Positions 56,431-64,000 of a DNA stretch of 64,000 nucleotides are shown here, in pieces. The notes under the pieces are model-generated. The model was not told where the DNA came from. It searched no databases and saw only the letters and a program-made list of their open reading frames with translations. Source of the DNA: Gigaspora rosea (lineage: Eukaryota; Glomeromycota; Glomeromycetes; Diversisporales; Gigasporaceae). Every line of letters begins with the position of its first letter. Positions within the stretch are counted from its first letter, which is position 1. Both the position numbers and the translations under genes were made by a program. The stretch lies in assembly GCA_003550325.1 (NCBI GenBank), contig QKWP01000415.1, forward strand, positions 25,560-89,559. Direction: 5' to 3'.

Positions 56431-59400
56431 TTATTCAGATTCTTTTTTCTCAATAAATTCAATTAATTTGTTAAATTTATCAATTGGATCTTTTAATGCT
56501 TCATCAATTTGAGTCTTTAGTCTATTATTTAATGATTCATCTATTTGAGCTTTTAGATTTTTTAATGATTCATCCATTTGATCTTTTAGATTTTTCAGTG
56601 ATTTATCCATTTGAACTTTTAGATCTTTTAGAGATTCATCTTTTATAGTATCTTTAATTTCTTCATTAGAATTTTCAATTATTGTAATTTCTTTAATTTC
56701 AGGAAATAATTTTTGTAATGTTTTTTTTACTGAAGGAATTAAATTTTCAAAAATTTCTTCATCTTCAGTACTTTTTTTTATATATTTTTTAAGCTCATTA
56801 ACTGATGCTTCATAATATCTAAAGTTTAAATTACAAATTAATAATATAATATTAGCAAAAAAATTATAATCAATATTAAAAATAATTACAAAATATCTGG
56901 AAACCAGTTTTTTTTTCTTCTTTGATAAGGTAACATCCAAAAAAGTTCAATTTCAGATAATATCTATAATTATAATATATATAACAGAATTAATTATATT
57001 TGTACTATATTTTGTTAAATTTTTCTATTTTTATTGTTTCAGTAGGACTAAATCACACCACTGGTGTTCAACACCAGTATGTGGTGTAACATGAAAATCA
57101 GTATCAAAAAAATAAACAAAAATAAAATAAACAAAAGTTAAAGACGATAAATGTTGAGTAAGAATTAATAGTTAGGGTTAGGGTGAGGCATAGTATATAG
57201 TAAAATTTCACAAGGGGGTTTTTTTTTAAAAAAAAGGTGGTTTCATAGATAAAATTTTGAGTTAGAAGGTATTTTTTAAAAATAAAAGCAAAACAACAAT
57301 AATTTTATGTTACACCTGATCTTTACGTTACACTGCATTTAAAAATTTGATTGGTGTAGATCATTGTGGTGTTGAGCACCAGTGGTGTGATTTAGTAAAA
57401 CCGTATTGTTTTATATATTATACAATTTATTCAATATTAATATTATATCGAGTTAAAAGTTAAATATTATAATATAGAATAAATTGCAATATAGTATTTA
57501 AAAAAATGATTTTATATAAATAAACCTTTACCTCACATTTTAGCTTTAAAAATGATTCCTCATTATTTGTTTCATCAACAGCATTTCCAAGTAATGTAAT
57601 AAATAAATTTAATAAATAAATTGTTGTAAAAAATGAAAATATAACCATTAAAAATACTAGCATCCAATTATTTTTATAAACCCAAGATGAGACTGCACTT
57701 GAATCACCTAAAATTAAATTAAATAATAAAATTATATTTTTTGTTTTATATTATTTAATTTCTTATTATAAATACCTGTTAACATAAAATATACAGCCAA
57801 CAAAGAAGTACTAAATAGTGCAAACATATTTGTATTATCATCAGGAATTTCAACAAGTGATGGTCCTTCAACTGTACCATTAGATAAAATAAATTGATAA
57901 GTTGAAACAAGATTCCAAGGATTATTAATATCATCAGTATAACTTGATTGATTATAAGAATATTCAGTAGTAGGTCTTAATAAAAGATGTAAAGAATGGG
58001 CAAAGGCCAAACCAAAATACCTAAAACAACAAGAAAAGAAAAAATTTTTTGTGCAACTCCAATCATAATTGCAAAGTAAGTTCCAAAATATTCCAAAACA
58101 CAAAAAAATAATAAAAATTTAATTTCAAGTAAAAAAACAGAAATAGTAATAATCCAAGCTGGAAGAATTATATCATGTAACCATATTATTGAAGTTATTG
58201 TTGGAAATAATATTGCAGCAAGATCTATAATTAATTTAAAAATTTTAGTATTAATGAAATATATATTATAATATTTAATTAATTAATAAATTAAAGTTTA
58301 AATACCAAACCAATTCCAAGGACTAGCAATATAATGTAATGGTTTATGAATAAATTGACGAACTTCAAAAATAAAATAAATAAATCCAAGAAAAATAGTT
58401 ACAATTAAAAGAATTACTTGATTATACCAAGAAATTTCATTTTTTGAAATTGTTGAAACTATTAAAAAACTGCACATAAAAATTGAATATAATATCCAAA
58501 TTAAAACATAATATTGTTTGCCATAAGTATTCCATTTAAAATTAATAAGTGCTTTAATATTCCACCACTTGTAATAATCAGAAATATCCAGTGACGTAAA
58601 AGAGTTATCATGTAAATAAAATAATTCATAATAAGAATAATTTTGAGAATATGTAGCAAAATTTAATAAAGGAAATATTAATTTTACAGTTTTTTGAGGA
58701 TAGATAGTAAAATAAGATAAATAAAATAAATAAGGAGACTTCAAAATTTTATAAATTTGTGGATAGTATTGTTTTAAAAGGTTCCAGTTTTCAGAAATCC
58801 AAAAAAAACAAGTAATCAAAAAATGAAGTATTAGGTAAATATGAATGGACATAAATTCCATAATATTGAAGATGAGATAATAAAGAAGAATCATTTATAT
58901 CTCTAAACTTATTGTTATAATGGAATCTATAATAGAGTAAATTAATTTTCAATAAAAATTTTTCAGTAACTCTTAAATTTTTGTTAAATTTTTCTAATTC
59001 TACAAGTACAAAAGCAATTTGACTTATAAATAACAAAAAGTTATTAATGTCACCACTTTCAAACATTGATATACTATATTTATATCAATTATCAAGTATT
59101 TTATTAATATCATTACTTCGTGTTTCATTAACATTAATATCATTACTTCTGCTGATTTGAATTGAATGTTGAATTATTTCTTTTCCAATGCTATTTCATT
59201 ATTCAAATTCAAATTATAATAGTAATAATTATCATCGTCAAAATTTGGTGTTGGCAAAATTCCAATATCAAGGTCTAGTTTATTTTTAAAAGAAATAAGA
59301 TGTTTATTTATGGATTGTTGAACTTCTTGAGTTGATATTTTTTCTATGTCTTCTTTCCAAAAATAAATAAGTTCAATTGAAGTTTTTTCAGAATTTACTG

Positions 59401-60987
59401 AGAAGATTCGTATGCCAGAAGAAGAAACAAATATTATATCATCATTTTCAAGCACTTTAATTTCTAAAATATAACTATCAACACTATCATATGAATAAAA
59501 CCTTTTAGAAGTTTCTATCAAATTAGACTTAATTTGTGCTTTTAAAAGTGTTTCATTCTTCTTACTGTTTTCACCATATTTATTGGGAACAATCCAAGTA
59601 TATGCCTCTCCAGGATATTCTTTAGAAACATCTGAGTAACTCTGAGTTAAAAATTGATTTGATTTATATCTTTCCAAAGTATCCTGTATAAATTGCTTAA
59701 TTTCTTTTGTATTGAAAAAAGTACTGCCAACATAGCGCTCTTTACTTTGTAAATGATTTATCCAGTTTTCATTTTGAGATAATCTTTTAATTGACAAATT
59801 GATTTTATCAATTTTAATAATATAATCATTAATTACATCATAATTTTGGCTTAAAATATTGTGTAAGACATTAGTATCTGGCGATTTATCAAGTGTATAA
59901 GTGAGAGGATTCAATATATAAGCGAGGTAATTCTTTGTTTCATTATTCTGAAAAGATATAAACAAACGCTCTTTCTCTTTTGAACCAATAAAACAAAACT
60001 TATGAAAAAAAAAACCTTGGAGATCCTCATCACTAATTGTTTCTGAATTGTTAAATCAAAATTAATAAATCTTGTTTATATTTATAGAAATTTTATATAT
60101 AAAATACCTACTATTTGCTATCTCTATACCAGATTTTGTTGAATAAACATAGATTGCTATATTCCTACTCTCTGTACTAGCCATTGTTGCTAACAATGTG
60201 TTATCACTGTTCATTTCAAGCCGGTTACCTATGACACTTACACGCAAATTCAAATTTGGTATATATTGCATTTCAAACTTCCGAGTTATTAAATTCCATT
60301 GTGTTATTACATGAGGTGTATGAAAATACATAAACAACGTTCCATTTTTATTAATTTTGCATTTATAAAATTCATTATAATAATCTTTTTCAAGTTCAAT
60401 GCTATTTTTATATATCCATTGATATTTGCCATTAAATTTTAACTTTGAAAAGATATAAGCCCGGTAAATTGGCTTCGCTTTGGCAATTGCAAGATCTTCA
60501 TTCTCAAGAAAAGCAATATCGCCATAAAAATCTAGTTTATTATCTTTTAAACCTCGCACATTTAATATTTGTCTTGATTTAGTTGTGATATCAATAACTG
60601 CAAATTCATACTGATATCCTATTAGAATAAAGTTCAAATAATGTTAAATTGAGTTAAAATAAATTACAAATAAGATCGAATTTTTAACTAACCAAAAGAT
60701 AGTATTATAAATTGTTTACAATCTGAGGCATCTTTTAATTCAATGTGTTTGAGTTTATCAATTTTTAACAAAGATTTGAGGTCATTGATATTTAATGAAT
60801 TGATAGGTTCGATTGAAAGATCATTTGAGAGATCATTTGTGATGGACCATCCAACAATTGATTGATCATCTTCGCTCCAAGTCACAATATGTTGCATATT
60901 TAGTGAAAAAACATATTTACTGATTTTCTTTCCTCTATGCGGAGTATGATCTTCAACTATTAGTTCTTCAGGTTCTGATGAACTCAT
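56431..60987 (-). CDS. Ion-transport-domain protein with beta-propeller-like N-terminus, frame disrupted
   Basis: Probable cation-channel-like membrane protein of a family common in glomeromycetes. Exon 1 (60987-60693) and exon 2 (60618-60108) join in phase at GT-AG sites and carry WD40-like words (H-I-V-T-W-S-E-D-D; V-I-T-Q-W-N-L). The next coding stretch runs to about 59174. Membrane segments follow at 59066-58298 and 58230-57780, including W-Y-N-Q-V-I-L-L-I-V-T-I-F and F-A-H-S-L-H-L-L-L-R-P. After S-S-W-V-Y-K-N-N-W-M come the pore-distal helix F-F-T-T-I-Y-L-L-N-L-F-I (57540-57700), an exon with F-W-M-L-P-Y-Q-R-R (about 56960-56896), and a C-terminal coiled coil of K-x-L-K-D/N-L-K-x-Q heptad-like repeats ending at 56431. 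Frame changes near 59175, 58795, 58110 and 58030 and a TGA near 59085 break it. Some lie at A or T runs, so error and decay are both possible. Confidence 0.7.
57040..57403. mobile_element. MITE inside a channel-gene intron, second copy of the 45507 family
   Basis: TIRs CAGTAGGACTAAATCACACC and, inverted, CGGTTTTACTAAATCACACC continue to the TGGTGTTCAACACCAG region. An exact 8-bp duplication TATTGTTT flanks it (57032-57039, 57404-57411). TTAGGGTTAGGGTGAG lies at 57172-57187, followed by ATAGTAAAATTTC, GGTGGTTTCATAGA and GTTACACCTGATCTT. It sits in the intron between the F-I-T-L-L-G exon and the F-W-M-L-P-Y exon. Confidence 0.9.
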
Positions 60988-61589
60988 TTTAGGTGCTCAA
61001 TATGAACGTTAATTCTTTTTAAAAAAAAGGAAGAGTTTAAAATGAATAATTCAGGTTATTGTGATTTTAAGTTTATCAATCAATATTTAGAAAACTTTTA
61101 GGTCATTTAAAAACAAATAAGCATATTTATCTAGTAAATATGCTGAAATAATGCATTGCATGACAAAATGTTTCCAGAAATCAGATGATAAAAATTTATT
61201 TAATTGGCTTAGCAACATAACAATACGTATTAGTGAAAAGCCCGTGGCTTTGCCACTATATTTTATAGAAAATTGCATAAAATTTAATGAGGAACATAAA
61301 ATAATTTGATGCATAACGTAATCATTGGATTTTTCTTTATGCCTTCTATTGTTAAATTTTAAATATTTATTCTTTTTTCATTTTGCTATTCACTGCGTAT
61401 TAATTTGCTAGTTGAGCGTAGTATTTAAAAAATTACGTATTAATTTGTTAGTTGAGCGCAGTATTTAAAAAATTGCAATTTTTTTTTACGAGTAAAATTT
61501 GCAAAAAACACTAAACTGCATTCAAATCGCATATATTACATATACCGCACGCAAATTCAAATCCGTGTCCCTGACTTAGTGTTCCAAAT
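60988..61589. other. Gene-free flank of the channel gene
   Basis: A direct repeat of about 48 bp (TACGTATTAATTTG(C/T)TAGTTGAGCG(T/C)AGTATTTAAAAAATT) occurs at about 61397-61432 and 61435-61474. The minus frame at 61087-61314 has no domain. Confidence 0.5.
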
Positions 61590-61755
61590 TAATCGGATTA
61601 ATCGATTAATCGACGATTAATCGATTGACTTTTCAAATATGCGATTAATCGATTAATCCGATTAATCGATTAATCGATCAATCGATTAATCTGATTGATT
61701 GATTAATCGATCAATCGATTGACTAACTAATCGACTAGTCGATTAACTAACTAGT
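61590..61755. repeat. Palindromic octamer satellite, ATTAATCG words
   Basis: About 165 bp built almost wholly from overlapping AATCGATTAATCGATT and variants (GATTAATCCGATTAATC, AATCGATCAATCGATT), grading into CGACTAGTCGATTAACTAAC at its right edge. Every unit is a dyad, so the block can fold in many registers. Confidence 0.85.
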
Positions 61756-61881
61756 CAAAATCCGTATAAAAACTTGATGATTAACATTTTTATAATATGT
61801 CGATTAGTTAATTTAAGGGTAGAGTACATGCAGATCATTTTTCATATAAAATCCGGTGACAAGTTTTTTTGAATGAAAATC

Positions 61882-62264
61882 ATATGGGGAGCGGTCAATT
61901 AAAACACGGCCTATGGCATTTTTTGCAAAAATGAGTTAACAATACTATCAATTAAAGCATGCATTTGACTATATAATTTGGCATTTAAAGCATCGATTTG
62001 CATAATAAAATTTTTGTCGATGCCTATTTTTCTAAATGCCGTATGTAATTAGAAGCAATCTAAAAATAGATTTTAGAAATTAGCTTGTTGATTCTTGCTG
62101 CATAGTCATAGAAAAGAGCTCGTATGATTGGTTAATTCATGTAGATCAAACAGGTTCTACTAATAATAGATCATCATTGTTGTTGTTACACAAAATTTAA
62201 AACGTGATTTTCTCAAAATGGAAAAAAAGCCATAAGCCGTGTTTTAATTGACTGTGCCCCATAT
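61882..62264. mobile_element. MITE with ~50-bp TIRs
   Basis: ATATGGGGAGCGGTCAATTA and then AAACACGGCCTATGGC on the left are mirrored by GCCATAAGCCGTGTTTTAAT and TGACTGTGCCCCATAT on the right. No ORF and no certain duplication. Confidence 0.8.
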
Positions 62265-64000
62265 AAATCGAATAAGTCTAGAATCTTCTACATATAATGG
62301 ACCTTTATTTAATATATCACAGCGAAGTGTATAATACGAACCACACAATCTAAAAATCGTACAAGATATAATAACAAGCTATACGATCGAGTTGTATAAA
62401 ACTAAACTAATTAAAGACTTTACACTAAAAATAACTTTCTATTTTATCCAATATAGCCAAGTTTTTGCCTATGTCAACGATTTCGCTTCTTCTATTAGTC
62501 CTTCTATTATTACACTGCACGTTAAGTATGTTTTATTTGCCCTTCTTCTTTCAAGCAAAATCGGTTGCCTAACAAATTTATGACAAACTAGATCTGCTAA
62601 TGCCAATTCTGCCAATGTTTTAGTACGTAATATTGTCAGCTTGTTACGATCAGGTAATATTAGCTGTCTATCCAGAAGTCGACAAGTATTTTATTGTTTT
62701 TTTTTAGTTATTTATTTTTGTTCATGAATATATTCATTTCTGGTTCGACTATCTCTGGTTTGTTTAGATGTGTTCAAATATTCAAATGCTATTTCAATTA
62801 TAGATTTATTTGATGAATTTTTTTTTTATTCTCAATAATAACAAAAAAATATTTTAAAGATTCGTGGACTTAACACGAATTTTATTTTAAAACGATTAAA
62901 CTCTCGGTAATAAACTATTTAAAAATTGTGATTTCTTTATTTCAAATTATTTATTAATATCAATTTAAAAATTATAAGAATCAATTAATGAAAAATCATG
63001 AGAATCAATTCAAATTACAGTATAAGAATTAATTTATTTATATTATAAAAATCAGCATAAGGCGAATTTGGCGAATGTGGATATCTCATGGTCTAATGAT
63101 CTAAACAAATAATTTTTATATCATTTGATGAAACAAATCGAATGGTACAAAGCTCATCCGGTTCTAATAATTGGATCACAGGATAGTATCGATTATTTGC
63201 CAAGTTTACACTTTGTCAAATTCCCCTCAAGGATCATTTTGTGCAGCATAATCGATGATATCTTGTAATCCAGTGATTAGAATCGGATAAACTTTGTACA
63301 ATTTGATTCGTTTCATTGAGATGAATCGAATAAAAATTATTCGCTGAATTACACAAGATATTATCAATTTGCCAAATTACCCTACTCCTCGAAAATTTTA
63401 ATGTTACTTTAAAACAAGACGCTATATTATTAATCTTATATAAAATAATTCTAAATCATGTATAAAGTTTGTTACAAAAAATAAAAAACTTAATATATAT
63501 TTTTTTTTTTATTATTAAAATGCCATAGTTGAAACTTTATTTAAGTAAAAAGAATAATAAAATTTACATTTAAAGATTTCAAAACTACATTTGTGTTACT
63601 GTAAACAGGCACCCAATGTGACATTATACCACCTATTATCTATATATGCTATGATTAATTATTTCAAATTAATTAACTAGCTAAAATAGGTTGGAGGAGA
63701 CCTCTGGCATATATCATGACATTATTGTATACAATTTGTTAGAGAAAAACCTTGTAGAAACCATTTTTCTATAAAATAAGAGAAATCTATATGAGATATA
63801 TTTGATGTTGATGTAATTGTTGTATGGGGTGTGCTTGGAAAAAAATATTTTCTTTTTTTTATTTTTGAAGTTATATTGCAAGCATGTTCCCATTGATGTT
63901 GAGAGATATTTCAAGAAGACCAAATAATATTTTGGAACCAATCCAAGAGATTGTTAGACAAATTAGTAAGGAATAATTTAGTTTGTTTAGTAGTGAGTGA
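62265..64000. other. Gene-free AT-rich end of the window
   Basis: Open frames at 62392-62583 (+) and 63714-63941 (-) have no domain or splice context. TTAATTAGAATCAATT-type words recur near 62975-63030. No RNA gene or further transposon end was recognised. Confidence 0.4.

Noticed and set aside
22118..57187. Interstitial telomeres from chromosome fusion
   Set aside because: Each TTAGGG stretch is only two units long and lies at a fixed place inside a TIR-bounded element, which fits element spread rather than telomere remnants.

Overview
The window looks like nuclear DNA of an arbuscular mycorrhizal (glomeromycotan) fungus of the Rhizophagus type. It is very AT-rich, its genes are sparse and cut by many short introns, and its families are those typical of that lineage: a tyrosine-kinase-like gene with an N-terminal Cys-rich motif, Sel1-repeat proteins, a C2H2-led lineage family, and an ion-transport-domain protein with a beta-propeller-like N-terminus. 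The rest is crowded with inverted-repeat DNA transposons. The assignment rests on recognised families and sequence character, not on a database search.

Layout. 1-7.7 kb: foldback elements, including a TIR-bounded element (1252-3241) with nine palindromic cores. 7.7-10.6 kb: a gene for a small secreted protein whose mature part seems to be encoded by about 25 tiny exons, mostly 3 nt, each between its own AG and GT. 11.8-16.9 kb: a four-deep nest of transposons, most levels with exact target-site duplications (TSDs), including a MULE with about 0.58-kb TIRs. 17-29 kb: MITEs, a decayed DIRS-like retroelement, a minisatellite-bearing element and a hAT-type element with an 8-bp TSD. 30.5-33.0 kb: an intact nine-exon MFS (DHA2-type) transporter. 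34-41 kb: large palindromes and a broken gene joining a Cys-rich finger, Sel1 repeats and a transposase-like domain. 42-45 kb: a C2H2-type gene and a kinase relic. 45.9-49.7 kb: two nested elements with 9-bp TSDs; the inner one carries a transposon-like gene with a C-terminal RING-like motif. 50.7-54.6 kb, minus strand: a Sel1-repeat exon joined in matching phase to a protein kinase through thirteen 3-nt exons. 56.4-61.0 kb, minus strand: an ion-channel-like gene. 61-64 kb: a palindromic octamer satellite, a MITE and gene-free DNA.

The most unusual signal is the pair of tandem microexon arrays, at 8.2-10.4 kb (+) and 52.2-54.1 kb (-). They lie in unrelated genes and share one design: repeat units of roughly 60-150 bp, each with acceptor AG, three variable bases, and a strong GTRAGT donor, so each unit adds one codon. 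In both genes the reading phase closes across the array. A second theme is that several MITEs with unrelated termini share one interior core carrying a telomere-like motif, TTAGGGTTAGGGTGAG.

Many coding relics carry frameshifts. Some sit in homopolymers and could be sequencing errors; others are clear decay.
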